The notes: generated by a model not told the origin, from the letters alone. 64,000 nucleotides of DNA from Rhodospirillales bacterium (GCA_017644185.1 JAEPMA010000001.1:1-64000); one strand, 5' to 3'. Shown: positions 23,294 through 32,426, numbered from the stretch's first letter. A program made the numbers and translations.

Positions 23294-24112
23294 ATGCCAT
23301 TGGTTTACGCCGGCGTGTGTTCTCATGGGCCGGGCATCACGGCAAGATCGGATCAGGCGGACCCGGATACCCGAGACCGGTTCTACGGCGCGCTCCGTGC
23401 CATGGGCGACGAAATTCGCGCTTCCGGCGCGGAACTTCTTGTCGTGGTCGCGGCCGAGCATTTCGCGAACTTCTTCATGAACAACATGCCGGCGTTTGCG
23501 ATGGGAATGGCGGACGCCTACGAAGGCCCGATCGAAGATCCGGATTGGCTGAAGATCGCGCCGGTCAAGGTGCCGGGCGATGCGGAAGCGTCGCATTCTT
23601 TGATATCTTCTGTGCTGGAGAGCGTCGACGTCGCCTATGCGGAGGAATGGAAATTCGATCACGGCATCATGGTGCCGTTGCATTTCCTGACACCGGCGTA
23701 CGACCTGCCTGTGGTGCCCTGTAACATAAACTGCCAGGGGCCGCCGTTGACGCCGTTGTACCGTGCCTGGGCATTTGGTGAGGCCTTGCGCAGCGCTTGC
23801 GACAGCACGCCGCGGAATATCGCGCTCGTCGGTACCGGCGGTATATCTCACTGGCCGGCGACACCCGATTCCGGAAAGATCAATGAACCATGGGACAGGA
23901 CCTTTATGGATCGATGGGTGGCGCAGGATAAGGAAGCTCTACTTTCCTACAGCGATGCGGATATCTATCGGGACGCCGGGCAAGGCGGCTTCGAAATTCG
24001 CACCTATATCGCTGCTGCGGCTGCCGCCGGCGGGATGGGCAAAATCGCGTTTCTCGAGCCGATACCGATTTTTGCGACAATGGGGGTCGTTGCTTCGAAA
24101 GCCGTAACATGA
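23294..24112 (+). CDS. LigB-type extradiol ring-cleavage dioxygenase
   Basis: A 272-residue class III extradiol dioxygenase that opens a catechol ring beside the hydroxyls. Iron ligands are likely H11 (CSHGPG) and H56 (AEHFANF) plus a later Glu in the GQGGFEIRTY region. Further family points are KFDHGIMVPLHFLTP and VGTGGISHWPATP. It is paired with the LigA-like subunit. The neighbours hpaE and hpaF point to 3,4-dihydroxyphenylacetate as substrate, since they act on its cleavage product. This is the last gene of the operon; an insertion sequence begins 170 bases downstream. The hydratase HpaH is missing from the window. Confidence 0.9.
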   Translation: MPLVYAGVCSHGPGITARSDQADPDTRDRFYGALRAMGDEIRASGAELLVVVAAEHFANFFMNNMPAFAMGMADAYEGPIEDPDWLKIAPVKVPGDAEASHSLISSVLESVDVAYAEEWKFDHGIMVPLHFLTPAYDLPVVPCNINCQGPPLTPLYRAWAFGEALRSACDSTPRNIALVGTGGISHWPATPDSGKINEPWDRTFMDRWVAQDKEALLSYSDADIYRDAGQGGFEIRTYIAAAAAAGGMGKIAFLEPIPIFATMGVVASKAVT

Positions 24113-24281
24113 GCGAGGTTTTGGAAGGCGAGTCACTCCCGACATTACACCCATCGTCCTAGACGAACGCCAGTTCGGCGACCATCGAATTTAGAGAAAA
24201 AAGATATGAGGCGGCTGCCGACGAATTGAAGCAGCAAGGGTGACCATTCGGCTTCGCTGCAACCGAAGTGACGTGACCCCC

Positions 24282-25385
24282 TGTCCCTGCCAAAAACTAC
24301 GTTCGAACGTAGGCGTGATGTAATCCACCAAGCTGCGGCATCGCCGATATCGGTCCAACGGCTTGGATGGCACGGCCAAGTGGAGTGTCTTTGTCCAGAC
24401 CGAGATGCGTGCGATAGCCGTCGTAGTATTCGACATATCGGCGCAAGAGCGTCCTAAGATGCCGCTTGTTCAATACGATGACATGGTTCAGCAGGTCTCT
24501 GCGTATTGATCCAATGACGCGCTCGACATAAGCGTTCTGCCATGGCGAACGCGGCGCCGTCGGTCGATCCCTGATGCCCATTACGGACAGGCGTTTCTGG
24601 TAGATTTGCCCGTAGGATGCGTCCCGATCTCTGATTAAGTATTGAGGCGCTTCGTCCCAAGGGAAGGCTTCGACGAGCTGCCGTGCGATCCACTCTGCCG
24701 TTGGATGATATGTCGCGTTTGTATGAATAATCTCCCGGCGGTCGTAGCCCAAGATGACGATCCCAAACAGTAACTTGAACCCAAGCGTCGGCACGACAAA
24801 TAGATCGATCGCTGCGATACCGTCGGCATGGTTTCGAAGGAAAGTCCGCCAGCCTTGGGACGGCGGACCACGGCGTTTCACCATGTACTTCGCAACCGTC
24901 GATTGTGATATGTCTATGCCGAGTTTGAGCAGTTCTCCATGAATGCGCGGTGCGCCCCAAAGCGGGTTATCCATACTCATTTCTCGAATAAGTTCGCGTA
25001 TCTCTGCCGGTACTTTTGGCCGCCCAGTAAGGCGAGAGCTTTTCGCTTTCCAAAACAGGCGGAACCCAGCCCGGTGCCAGCGGACCACGGTATCTGGCAT
25101 TACGATCAGCATGTTCACGAGCGAACGTGGATTGACCTTATAGATCACCGAAAAGAAGAGGCGGTCCCAGGGCGTTAGCCTCGACCGCCCAGGCACTTGC
25201 CGTTGCAATGCGACACTCTGATAGCGAAGCGCAGCAACATCGACTTCGGTCGCCGGCCCCTGGACGAGCCGCCGAAGCAAGCACCAGATGATCGTATGAA
25301 GAACGCCGAACATGACTTTGCAATCGTCACCGGATAGGCCCATCGGTCAAGCCCGGATCAGCGGATGAAGTTTTTGGTAGGGACA
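24282..25385 (-). mobile_element. DDE (rve) insertion sequence between the two catabolic islands
   Basis: A 1104-bp element with one transposase gene. Its ends are TGTCCCTGCCAAAAACT (24282-24298) and, on the other strand, TGTCCCTACCAAAAACT (25385-25369), one mismatch in 17. The transposase stop lies within the left end. No target duplication is visible beside the ends, so the borders could be a few bases off or the element may be old. A related solo end occurs at 7367-7392. Confidence 0.8.
24297..25343 (-). CDS. Transposase with integrase (rve) catalytic core
   Basis: A 348-residue single-frame transposase of the retroviral-integrase DDE type, close in style to IS3/IS481-like proteins. The N-terminal part has a DNA-binding region (TVVRWHRAGFRLFWKAKS, then GRPKVPAEIRELIREMS). 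The catalytic residues are in IAAIDLFVV (first Asp), LIRDRDASYG (second Asp) and PWQNAYVERVIGSIRRD (Glu). The YRTHLGLDKDTPLGR block near the end is family-typical. The frame is intact. The exact IS family assignment is left open because single-frame proteins of this type are named inconsistently. Confidence 0.88.
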   Translation of the reverse strand: MGLSGDDCKVMFGVLHTIIWCLLRRLVQGPATEVDVAALRYQSVALQRQVPGRSRLTPWDRLFFSVIYKVNPRSLVNMLIVMPDTVVRWHRAGFRLFWKAKSSRLTGRPKVPAEIRELIREMSMDNPLWGAPRIHGELLKLGIDISQSTVAKYMVKRRGPPSQGWRTFLRNHADGIAAIDLFVVPTLGFKLLFGIVILGYDRREIIHTNATYHPTAEWIARQLVEAFPWDEAPQYLIRDRDASYGQIYQKRLSVMGIRDRPTAPRSPWQNAYVERVIGSIRRDLLNHVIVLNKRHLRTLLRRYVEYYDGYRTHLGLDKDTPLGRAIQAVGPISAMPQLGGLHHAYVRT

Positions 25386-25399
25386 ACCTCAAAAACAAT

Positions 25400-25421
25400 A
25401 AAATGGAAAGCATTCCATTTT
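25400..25421. promoter_or_regulatory. IclR-type operator, AAATGGAAAG/CATTCCATTT
   Basis: A palindrome centred at 25410/25411 with nine of ten core pairs, extended by one A-T pair. It begins 15 bases after the transposon end and lies 98 bases before the DctP start. It is one of five related sites in the region (see 29698, 42841, 50181 and 56999). Confidence 0.7.
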
Positions 25422-25518
25422 TGTTGCAAGCCTCGAGTTTGTGCGCTAAGAGTCTTACTTCTCGTCTCCAATTTGAGGGTCCGAGAGTCTGGGAAACAAA
25501 ATCCAAGGGAGGATTGCG

Positions 25519-26532
25519 ATGCCATTGAATTTCTCAAAGCAGACCAAGCAGGGGGTGTTCGCGTTGGCTATGAGCGCATTTGTGTTCGCTCAGGCCCCGC
25601 TGACCGTCAACGCCGCCAATTTCAAGTATACGACGCAGTTGCCGCAGAAAAATTTTCAGGTGCAGAACATTCTGGAGTTCTCGAAATGTGTGGCAGGAAA
25701 GTCGGATATCACGATTGACGTATATGATTCGGCTCAGTTGTATCGCGACAAAGAGGTTCCGAGTGCCGTCGCTTCGGGGGCAGTCGAGCTTGGCATGTCC
25801 ACGACGGAACGCTGGGCGGGTACGATCCCGGCTATGGGTATCTTTAGCGTACCATTCGCATTGGGTGGCCGTGACACCGTTCTTAAGCTCTTAAAGCCTG
25901 GTGCGGAGTTTCGAAAGGTCCTCGACGACGCGCTCGTCAAAACCGGTGTGCGGCCGATCTACTGGATGGAATATGGCACCGTTGTCTTCTTGTCGAAGAA
26001 GGATCGCCCGATTCACATGCCTCAAGATCTCAAAGGGATGAAGGTCAGAACGTTCGGGAAAACGCTCGGTGATTTCGTCAATTCTGTGGGCGGTGCCGCG
26101 ACTATCATGTCGGGTTCTGAGCAGTTTGTTGCCTATCAGCGGGGCACAGTCGATGCGGGCATGACTGGCGTGGCGAGTTTCAAATCTCGTAAGCTCGATG
26201 AAGTGATGAACGTTATCACGTTCACCCAGCATGGACACATCTACTTCCCGTCAGTGATTAATGAAAAGGTATGGCAGGGTCTTTCTGCCGATCAGAAGTC
26301 GGCGCTGAAGTCATGTGGAGACGAGGCGCAGACCGCTTTGCACAACGAAGTTGGATCTGCCGAAGCTGAAGCGATTGCATACGCGAAGGACAAGGGTGCG
26401 GATGTCATCGAATTGTCCGCAGAAGAACTTGAGAAGTGGCGCGAAGCGGGCCAGCCTACGGTGAAAGAGTTTGTCAGTCACTCCGGTGAACTCGGTCAGA
26501 AACTTCTGGAACTTGTAGAAAAAGCCAAGTGA
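25519..26532 (+). CDS. TRAP transporter solute-binding protein (DctP), second system
   Basis: A 337-residue periplasmic binding protein with a clear signal peptide (about residues 1-33, hydrophobic GVFALAMSAFVFAQ, cleavage near VNAAN). DctP landmarks are IDVYDSAQLYRDKEVPSAV, MPQDLKGMKVRTFGKTL with the ligand-binding Arg, and YQRGTVDAGMTG. GGAGG precedes the ATG. It is the first gene of a P-Q-M operon under an IclR-type operator. A hairpin follows it, consistent with making more binding protein than permease. The ligand is unknown but should be a carboxylic acid feeding the acyl-CoA genes downstream. Confidence 0.92.
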   Translation: MPLNFSKQTKQGVFALAMSAFVFAQAPLTVNAANFKYTTQLPQKNFQVQNILEFSKCVAGKSDITIDVYDSAQLYRDKEVPSAVASGAVELGMSTTERWAGTIPAMGIFSVPFALGGRDTVLKLLKPGAEFRKVLDDALVKTGVRPIYWMEYGTVVFLSKKDRPIHMPQDLKGMKVRTFGKTLGDFVNSVGGAATIMSGSEQFVAYQRGTVDAGMTGVASFKSRKLDEVMNVITFTQHGHIYFPSVINEKVWQGLSADQKSALKSCGDEAQTALHNEVGSAEAEAIAYAKDKGADVIELSAEELEKWREAGQPTVKEFVSHSGELGQKLLELVEKAK

Positions 26533-26557
26533 AGTCTGACGTCAGCCGATTGAGTTG

Positions 26558-26597
26558 TTGCGGGAGGCAGGTTGAATGCGACCTGCCTCCAGCGCAA
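26558..26597 (+). other. Intercistronic hairpin between DctP and DctQ
   Basis: GGAGGCAGGT (26563-26572) pairs perfectly with ACCTGCCTCC (26581-26590), and outer bases TTGCG and CGCAA extend the stem with a small bulge. No T-run follows. Such hairpins protect the upstream binding-protein message or partly attenuate the permease genes. Confidence 0.6.
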
Positions 26598-26624
26598 CTA
26601 ACCTCAATTCTAATCAGATAAGAA

Positions 26625-27158
26625 ATGCTCGAAATGATCGGAACGGGAATAGACCGAATAAGTGACCTTCTTGGTTATCTTGCCGCAGCGATTTTTTTTC
26701 TAATCGGTCTGGTGATTGCCTTCGAAGTGGTCTCCAGGTATGTATTTCTGGCGCCCACGACCTGGGCCGAGGAAGGGGCCAGGTTGTTGCAGTTATGGGC
26801 TACCTACGGGGCGCTCGCGTACATCCTGAAAACACGCGCGTATATCCGGATTACCGCTCTGGTCGTGATCCTGCCATTGCGGTTGCGTCAATTTCTGGAA
26901 TTTTTCGCATTGCTCTGGATCATAAGCTTCAGTGTTGTCGTTGCCTGGTATGGATACGAGATCGCTCGCGAGAGCGTGGAGATCGGGCGCGCAACAGAAA
27001 CAATGAACCAGGTGCCAATGGTATGGACCGAAGCGGCTATCCCGATCGGTTTTAGCGTCTTGCTACTTCAGGGCTGCGTCGAGATGTGCAAGTTGTTTAA
27101 GCACGGCACCCTCGATCGTTCGGATGAGCGAGACGAGCTTGGCAGCGAGTTCCACTAG
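26625..27158 (+). CDS. TRAP transporter small membrane subunit (DctQ), second system
   Basis: A 177-residue four-helix membrane protein of the DctQ family. Segments include LLGYLAAAIFFLIGLVIAFE, the VSRYVFLAPTTWAEEGARLL motif with the usual Arg and Trp-Glu pair, FFALLWIISFSVVVAWYGYE and EAAIPIGFSVLLLQGCVEM. It stands between DctP and DctM, two bases before DctM, with a stem-loop upstream. It has little resemblance to the DctQ at 14217 beyond the fold, in line with separate origin of the two transporters. Confidence 0.9.
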   Translation: MLEMIGTGIDRISDLLGYLAAAIFFLIGLVIAFEVVSRYVFLAPTTWAEEGARLLQLWATYGALAYILKTRAYIRITALVVILPLRLRQFLEFFALLWIISFSVVVAWYGYEIARESVEIGRATETMNQVPMVWTEAAIPIGFSVLLLQGCVEMCKLFKHGTLDRSDERDELGSEFH

Positions 27159-27160
27159 AA

Positions 27161-28429
27161 ATGACGACATTTATTATACTCGCAGCATTGTTGCTGTTGC
27201 TGCTTGCGGGAATCCCTATTGCATTCGTGATGGGCGGACTGGGCCTGCTGCTTCTCTTGATCGAGGGCTTCAAGCCGATCATGGCGGCCCAGGCGCTATA
27301 TGCAAGCATCGACAACTTTATTCTGCTTGCCGTCCCGATGTTCCTTTTGATGTCTAATGTCCTGCTGAAAGGCGGGATCGGCAAAGACTTGTTTGCGGCG
27401 GTTCAGTCCTGGGTCGGGCATTGGCCTGGCGGATTGGGTGTCGCTACCATCATATCCTGTACGATTTTTGCCGCGATCTCCGGATCATCCGTTGCGACGG
27501 CGGCGACGATCGCAGTCGTTGCCATTCCCGAAATGACAAAGCGCGGTTACGAGCGAAAATTTGTTCTGGGCTTGCTCGCTGCCGGCGGCACCCTCGGCAT
27601 TTTGATACCCCCCTCGATCATTCTGATTGTCTATGGCGTAATCACCGAAGAATCGATCACAAGGCTGTTCTTGGCCGGTATCGGTCCCGGGTTATTCCTC
27701 GCGTTCGCCTTTTCCGCATACGCGATGCTGTATGCCCGCTTTAAAGGTCAGTATGAACGAGCACCAAAGGCAAGCTGGGAGGAGCGCCGGAAGTCACTGC
27801 TGCGGGCGTTCCCGGCACTTCTTTTGGCTTTCGTCATTATCTTTGGGATTTATTTCGGTATCTTCACGCCCACGGAAGCCGCTGGCATCGGGTTCGTTTC
27901 TTCTCTGATCATCACGACCGCCATGGGCCGGATGGACATTCAGAAACTGAGAGTGGCATCAGTAGAAGCCGCCAGTACGACGGTTACAATATTCGTCATT
28001 GTTGCGGGCGCAGATATTTTTGCGAAGGCAATCACCCTGTACCGCATCCCGCATGACGTTTCGCAGATGGTTGGTTCTACATTCACGGAACCCGGCATGT
28101 TTATCCTGCTCGTATGTATTGTTCTGCTCATTATGGGTTTCTTTATTGAAGCGCTCAGCATGATGCTCGTGATGGTGCCCGTGCTGTACCCCTCGCTGCT
28201 TGGCATGGGCATCGACCCGATTTGGTTCGGTATCGTTTTCGTGATCATGGTTGAATGTGCGTTGATTACGCCTCCGGTGGGCTTGAACCTGTTCGTCCTA
28301 CAGGCGATAGCCAAGGTGTCACTAGGCGAGGTGTCACGAGGTGTGGCGCCGTTCATCGTCATAATGTTATCTACCGTTGTTCTGCTTTTCTTCTGGCCGG
28401 ACCTGGCGTTGTACTTCACCAGGCTCTGA
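27161..28429 (+). CDS. TRAP transporter large permease (DctM), second system
   Basis: A 422-residue DctM permease with about twelve membrane spans. Signatures: FAAISGSSVATAATIAVVAI, GTLGILIPPSIILIVYGVIT, FTPTEAAGIGFVSSL and LGMGIDPIWFGIVFVIMVEC. The start is two bases after the DctQ stop. The MFS gene follows 30 bases downstream in the same orientation and may belong to the same transcript, giving the operon two carriers. Confidence 0.94.
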   Translation: MTTFIILAALLLLLLAGIPIAFVMGGLGLLLLLIEGFKPIMAAQALYASIDNFILLAVPMFLLMSNVLLKGGIGKDLFAAVQSWVGHWPGGLGVATIISCTIFAAISGSSVATAATIAVVAIPEMTKRGYERKFVLGLLAAGGTLGILIPPSIILIVYGVITEESITRLFLAGIGPGLFLAFAFSAYAMLYARFKGQYERAPKASWEERRKSLLRAFPALLLAFVIIFGIYFGIFTPTEAAGIGFVSSLIITTAMGRMDIQKLRVASVEAASTTVTIFVIVAGADIFAKAITLYRIPHDVSQMVGSTFTEPGMFILLVCIVLLIMGFFIEALSMMLVMVPVLYPSLLGMGIDPIWFGIVFVIMVECALITPPVGLNLFVLQAIAKVSLGEVSRGVAPFIVIMLSTVVLLFFWPDLALYFTRL

Positions 28430-28459
28430 GTGAGGTTACGCTCAGCAAAGTAAAACGGT

Positions 28460-29689
28460 ATGGACTCAACTCGTGACGACTGGAGGACGCATCACCTCTT
28501 AGTTCTCGTGGTGCTCAGCGTTCTTCATGTCGCCGTGATCGTGGGGCTGTTCACCGTGCCGGCACTTGCGGTCAGTCTGAAGCAGGAATTGGGCCTCAGC
28601 TCGGAGACGATCGGCTACAGCTCCAGTTTGATTTTTGTCATGTGCGGCCTGACCTCGATTGTCTTCGTCGGGACCACAGCAAAATTCGGCGGCGGGAAGG
28701 TTCTTCAGGCATCGCTGGTCGTCATGTCTGCGGGTGGCTTGCTGGTGGCGATTTCGGAAGGCAGCATCCTGTTCTTTGCCGGTCTCGGCCTGTTTGGCCT
28801 GGGGTACGGTGTCATGATGCCCGTCACATCCGTCGTGCTTGCCCAGTTTACGCCAGCCAGCCGAAAGAATTTCAGTTTCTCCACCAAGCAATCCGGGACG
28901 CCCATCGGCGCCACCATTGCGGGGATTGCGTGTCCGTTCCTGGCCGCGGCATGGGGGTGGGAAGCAAGCTTCCTGCTGATTGCCGCGACATGTGCGCTAG
29001 GTGCATTGGGATTGCTGTTCTTTGCCAAAGCCTGGGATGTAACGGCCGATTCCAAAAGAAAGATCCAATCGCCAGGCGCCGGCATCCGCATTATTGCCGC
29101 TGACCCGACCCTGAGGCGCCTCGTCGCAACAGGTCTGTTCTTTTCCATGTCGCAACTGGCCTCGACGTCGTTTCTGGTTCTTTACATGGTTGAAGATCTG
29201 CAAAGAGCCCCCGCGACGGCGGGTTTCTATTTCTCGCTTGCATATGCGTCGGGGTTCGCCGGCCGATTTGTCTCGGGCTGGTTAGCGGATCGCTATAATG
29301 ACACGATTGGCGTCCTGGTCTTCAATGGTGTGCTGGCAGCGGTCGCCGCGGGCGTGCTGGCAATGGTCTCTCCGGGGGTGCCGGAAGCGATCGTTGTGAT
29401 CCTGGTCGTCGCCAGCGGCGTCAGCGGGTTCTCCTGGAACGGCTTGTACCATGCGGCGGTTGCTTCGAACGCGAAACCGGATCAGCTCGGTGAGGTTATT
29501 GGCGGCAGTTACGGGTTTGTCTTTCTGGGATCGCTCGCGGGCCCCGGGATATCCGCCTTGCTCTACGGTCTCAGCGGAAGCTACGTGGTTGTGTTCATGT
29601 ACGTGGGGTTGATGGCGTTGTTCGGTGCAATATCGGTTGTGCCGCTTCGCAACAGGAAAGCGAGCGTGGATGAGCCCAAAAATACCTAA
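28460..29689 (+). CDS. MFS transporter
   Basis: A 409-residue major facilitator protein with twelve predicted membrane spans in two halves. The A-motif-like loop between helices 2 and 3 reads VGTTAKFGGGKV, and the matching loop of the second half reads GRFVSGWLADRYNDTIG. An FSTKQSGTPIGATIAGIACP segment resembles carriers of organic acids such as oxalate/formate or monocarboxylates. It may import or export a pathway acid or intermediate next to the TRAP system. The substrate cannot be assigned from sequence. Confidence 0.88.
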   Translation: MDSTRDDWRTHHLLVLVVLSVLHVAVIVGLFTVPALAVSLKQELGLSSETIGYSSSLIFVMCGLTSIVFVGTTAKFGGGKVLQASLVVMSAGGLLVAISEGSILFFAGLGLFGLGYGVMMPVTSVVLAQFTPASRKNFSFSTKQSGTPIGATIAGIACPFLAAAWGWEASFLLIAATCALGALGLLFFAKAWDVTADSKRKIQSPGAGIRIIAADPTLRRLVATGLFFSMSQLASTSFLVLYMVEDLQRAPATAGFYFSLAYASGFAGRFVSGWLADRYNDTIGVLVFNGVLAAVAAGVLAMVSPGVPEAIVVILVVASGVSGFSWNGLYHAAVASNAKPDQLGEVIGGSYGFVFLGSLAGPGISALLYGLSGSYVVVFMYVGLMALFGAISVVPLRNRKASVDEPKNT

Positions 29690-29697
29690 ATTCCATC

Positions 29698-29717
29698 TTG
29701 TGAAATGCATTCCATTT
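29698..29717. promoter_or_regulatory. Degenerate IclR-type operator before the badI operon
   Basis: The right half CATTCCATTT is perfect and the left half TTGTGAAATG keeps six of ten bases of the palindrome. It lies about 155 bases before the BadI-like start. Confidence 0.45.
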
Positions 29718-29872
29718 TGATAATTTACGATCAACAGGTCGTTAACGTGTGTGCGGCGGGCGTGCGCGTTCGTATGCGAAGCGGGTCGGCATCCTGACGT
29801 GTTGAATGCATCCCTCCGTCCAAGCATCTGGCAAGCGAGGTGGGCGTTCATTGAACCAGAGGAGATCTTAAA

Positions 29873-30667
29873 ATGACGGACGGTTATCAAGACATCCTGT
29901 ACGAAGTGAAAAACGGCGTGGCGACCATTACGGTAAACCGGCCGGAAAAAATGAATGCTTTCCGGGAGGTCACATACCACGAAGTTCTGGATGCTCTTGG
30001 CCGCGCAGGATGGGATCTTGATATCGGTGTTATTGTCCTAACCGGCGCAGGCGGCAAAGCCTTCGGCGTCGGTGGCGACAGCAGCGACAAGAAATCCGAA
30101 CGTGCGGGCCGGGGATTGCTGGGCGTGCCGCTCGAAGAAATCCATACCATGATCCGTGACGTTCCGAAGCCTGTCATTGCGAAAGTAAACGGATATGCAA
30201 TCGGCGGCGGGAACGTGATGGCGACGATCTGCGACCTGACGATCGCCTCGGAGAACTCGCAATTCGGCCAAGTCGGGCCGAAAGTGGGATCCGTAGACCC
30301 GGGTTTTGGCACCGCGTATCTGGCAAGGATCGTCGGCGAAAAGAAAGCCCGTGAGATGTGGTATCTTTGCCGCCGATACACGGCGCAGGAGGCTCTGGAA
30401 ATGGGGCTCGTCAACAAGGTTGTGCCGGCAGCAGACCTGGACGCCGAGGTCGATGCCTGGTGTGCGGAAATCATGGAAAGAAGTCCGACCGCCATCGCCA
30501 TCGCAAAGCGGTCTTTCAATGCCGACAGCGAGAATATCCGCGGTATCGGCGGGATGGGCTTCCAGGCGCTGGCGCTTTACTACCAAACCGAAGAGTCGAA
30601 AGAGGGCGGCAACGCCTTCAGGGAAAAACGCAAGCCTGATTTTCGCGACAAGGTCTTTCGCTCATAA
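29873..30667 (+). CDS. badI: 2-ketocyclohexanecarboxyl-CoA hydrolase-like (BadI)
   Basis: A 264-residue crotonase-fold protein of the BadI/MenB branch. Key stretches are VNRPEKMNAFREVTYHEV, IRDVPKPVIAKVNGYAIGGG and FGQVGPKVGSVDPGFGTAYL. The KKAREMWYLCRRYTAQEALE segment and the REKRKPDFR end match my recollection of Rhodopseudomonas BadI closely. BadI opens the ring of 2-ketocyclohexanecarboxyl-CoA to pimelyl-CoA, as in cyclohexanecarboxylate breakdown. The usual hydratase Glu positions are Asn and Gly, as expected for this branch. A GAGGAGAT ribosome site precedes the ATG. The actual ring substrate may be a substituted alicyclic acid. MenB itself is unlikely here because no menaquinone genes are present. 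Confidence 0.8.
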   Translation: MTDGYQDILYEVKNGVATITVNRPEKMNAFREVTYHEVLDALGRAGWDLDIGVIVLTGAGGKAFGVGGDSSDKKSERAGRGLLGVPLEEIHTMIRDVPKPVIAKVNGYAIGGGNVMATICDLTIASENSQFGQVGPKVGSVDPGFGTAYLARIVGEKKAREMWYLCRRYTAQEALEMGLVNKVVPAADLDAEVDAWCAEIMERSPTAIAIAKRSFNADSENIRGIGGMGFQALALYYQTEESKEGGNAFREKRKPDFRDKVFRS

Positions 30668-30741
30668 GTCCGGTTGAGTATCCGGTGTGTGAACAAACTG
30701 CCGATAACAGGCGTATCCAGACGAATATGTAGAGGTTCGTG

Positions 30742-31491
30742 ATGAAGGTACTTGTCGCGGTGAAGCGCGTTATTGACTACAACGTGAATGTTCGGGTGAA
30801 GGCTGACGGCTCGGGCGTTGAGACGTCGAACGTCAAGATGGCCATGAATCCGTTCGACGAGATAGCCGTCGAAGAGGCTGTCAGATTGAAGGAGGCCGGC
30901 GTCGCCGACGAAGTCGTCGCCGTGACGGTCGGCAGTGCGGCGTCCCAGGAAACACTCAGAACCGCCCTCGCCATGGGTGCCGATCGTGGCATACACGTCG
31001 TTTCGGATGAAGAGCTTCAACCGCTTGCCGTCGCGAAGGTGCTTAAATCCATTTGTCTCGAAGAGATGCCGGATCTGGTGATCGTCGGCAAGCAGGCAAT
31101 TGATGACGACAGCAACCAGACGGGGCAAATGCTTGCGGCGATGATGAAATGGCCGCAGGGAACTTTTGCTTCGAAAGTGGAACTGAACGACTCAAAAGCC
31201 GTCGTGATCCGTGAAGTGGACGGCGGTCTCGAGACCGTCGGGCTCTCAATGCCTTGTGTCGTGACGACCGATCTGCGGCTCAACGAGCCCAGGTATGCAT
31301 CCTTGCCGAATATCATGAAGGCAAAGAAGAAACCAATCGAGGAAAAGCAGGCGAGCGCGCTTGGCGTCGATATCGCGCCGCGATTAACGGTCGTAAGTGT
31401 TTCCGAACCGCCCAAGCGAGAAGCCGGCATTGTTGTGGAGGATGTCTCTCAGTTGGTGGACAAACTCAAGAACGTAGCAAAGGTGATCTAA
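30742..31491 (+). CDS. etfB: Electron transfer flavoprotein beta subunit
   Basis: A 249-residue EtfB that holds the AMP and part of the FAD site of the soluble ETF heterodimer, which collects electrons from acyl-CoA dehydrogenases. The family start [19 protein letters not shown], the [16 protein letters not shown] signature and [16 protein letters not shown] are all present. The ATG at 30742 has AGAGG at 30731-30735; a GTG three bases upstream is less well spaced. etfA follows by three bases. A local ETF copy fits the three acyl-CoA dehydrogenases in this island. Confidence 0.95.
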   Translation: MKVLVAVKRVIDYNVNVRVKADGSGVETSNVKMAMNPFDEIAVEEAVRLKEAGVADEVVAVTVGSAASQETLRTALAMGADRGIHVVSDEELQPLAVAKVLKSICLEEMPDLVIVGKQAIDDDSNQTGQMLAAMMKWPQGTFASKVELNDSKAVVIREVDGGLETVGLSMPCVVTTDLRLNEPRYASLPNIMKAKKKPIEEKQASALGVDIAPRLTVVSVSEPPKREAGIVVEDVSQLVDKLKNVAKVI

Positions 31492-31493
31492 TC

Positions 31494-32426
31494 ATGAGTG
31501 TAATGGTCATTGCTGAACACGATAATTCATCACTCAAGCTGGCCACGTTGTCTGCCGTAACGGCAGGACTGCGGATCAGCGAAACAGTTGACGTGCTGGT
31601 TGCTGGCAGCGACTGCGGCAGCGTTGCCGAAGCGGCGTCGAAGATTGCAGGTGTTAAACGCGTCATGCACTGTGACGATCCTGCCTATGCGCATATGCTC
31701 GCTGAAAATATGGCGCCGTTGATCGTAAGCATGTCGGAAGGTTTCACGCACATTCTCGCGCCTGCAACGACGGCCGGTAAGAATATTATGCCGCGTGTGG
31801 CTGCGGACCTGGATGTTGCGCAGATTTCCGACATTGTCGACGTCGTCGATGCGGATACCTTTATTCGGCCGATTTACGCAGGGAACGCGATGGCGACCGT
31901 GAAAAGCGGCGATGCCGTCAAGGTGATCACGGTGCGGGGGACGGCATTCGATGCTGCCGATCAGACAGGCGGCAGCGGTTCGATCGAAACGGTTTCAGCG
32001 GCCGAGACCGCTGACAGCTCGGCCTTCATCGGCCAGGAACTCAGTAAATCGGAAAGGCCGGAATTGACGGCAGCCAAAGTGGTCATATCCGGTGGCCGCG
32101 GCATGGGGTCGGGTGAGAACTTTAAACTGATTGATGCCGTTGCAGACAAGCTCGGGGCGGCCGTTGGCGCATCCAGAGCGGCCGTAGATGCAGGGTATGT
32201 CCCCAGTGACTATCAGGTCGGGCAAACCGGCAAGATCGTGGCGCCTGATTTATACGTTGCGGTCGGTATATCCGGCGCCATCCAGCATCTTGCCGGCATG
32301 AAAGATTCGAAAGTCATCGTGGCGATCAACAAGGATCCGGAAGCACCCATCTTTCAGGTTGCCGATTTCGGTCTGGTCGCGGATTTGTTCGAAGCGTTAC
32401 CTGAACTCGAAGCCAAGCTGACCTGA
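31494..32426 (+). CDS. etfA: Electron transfer flavoprotein alpha subunit
   Basis: A 310-residue EtfA. The N-terminal domain begins [20 protein letters not shown]. The C-terminal FAD domain carries [20 protein letters not shown] and [40 protein letters not shown] and [20 protein letters not shown] complete the FAD site. An apparent upstream extension to 31254 lies within etfB in another frame and is rejected. With EtfB it passes electrons from acyl-CoA dehydrogenases to the ETF-QO encoded 106 bases downstream. Confidence 0.96.
   Translation: MSVMVIAEHDNSSLKLATLSAVTAGLRISETVDVLVAGSDCGSVAEAASKIAGVKRVMHCDDPAYAHMLAENMAPLIVSMSEGFTHILAPATTAGKNIMPRVAADLDVAQISDIVDVVDADTFIRPIYAGNAMATVKSGDAVKVITVRGTAFDAADQTGGSGSIETVSAAETADSSAFIGQELSKSERPELTAAKVVISGGRGMGSGENFKLIDAVADKLGAAVGASRAAVDAGYVPSDYQVGQTGKIVAPDLYVAVGISGAIQHLAGMKDSKVIVAINKDPEAPIFQVADFGLVADLFEALPELEAKLT

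Noticed and set aside
24113..24281. Possible remnant between the LigB gene and the transposon
   Set aside because: No frame, repeat or motif could be supported beyond a short CTTCG/CGAAG pairing.
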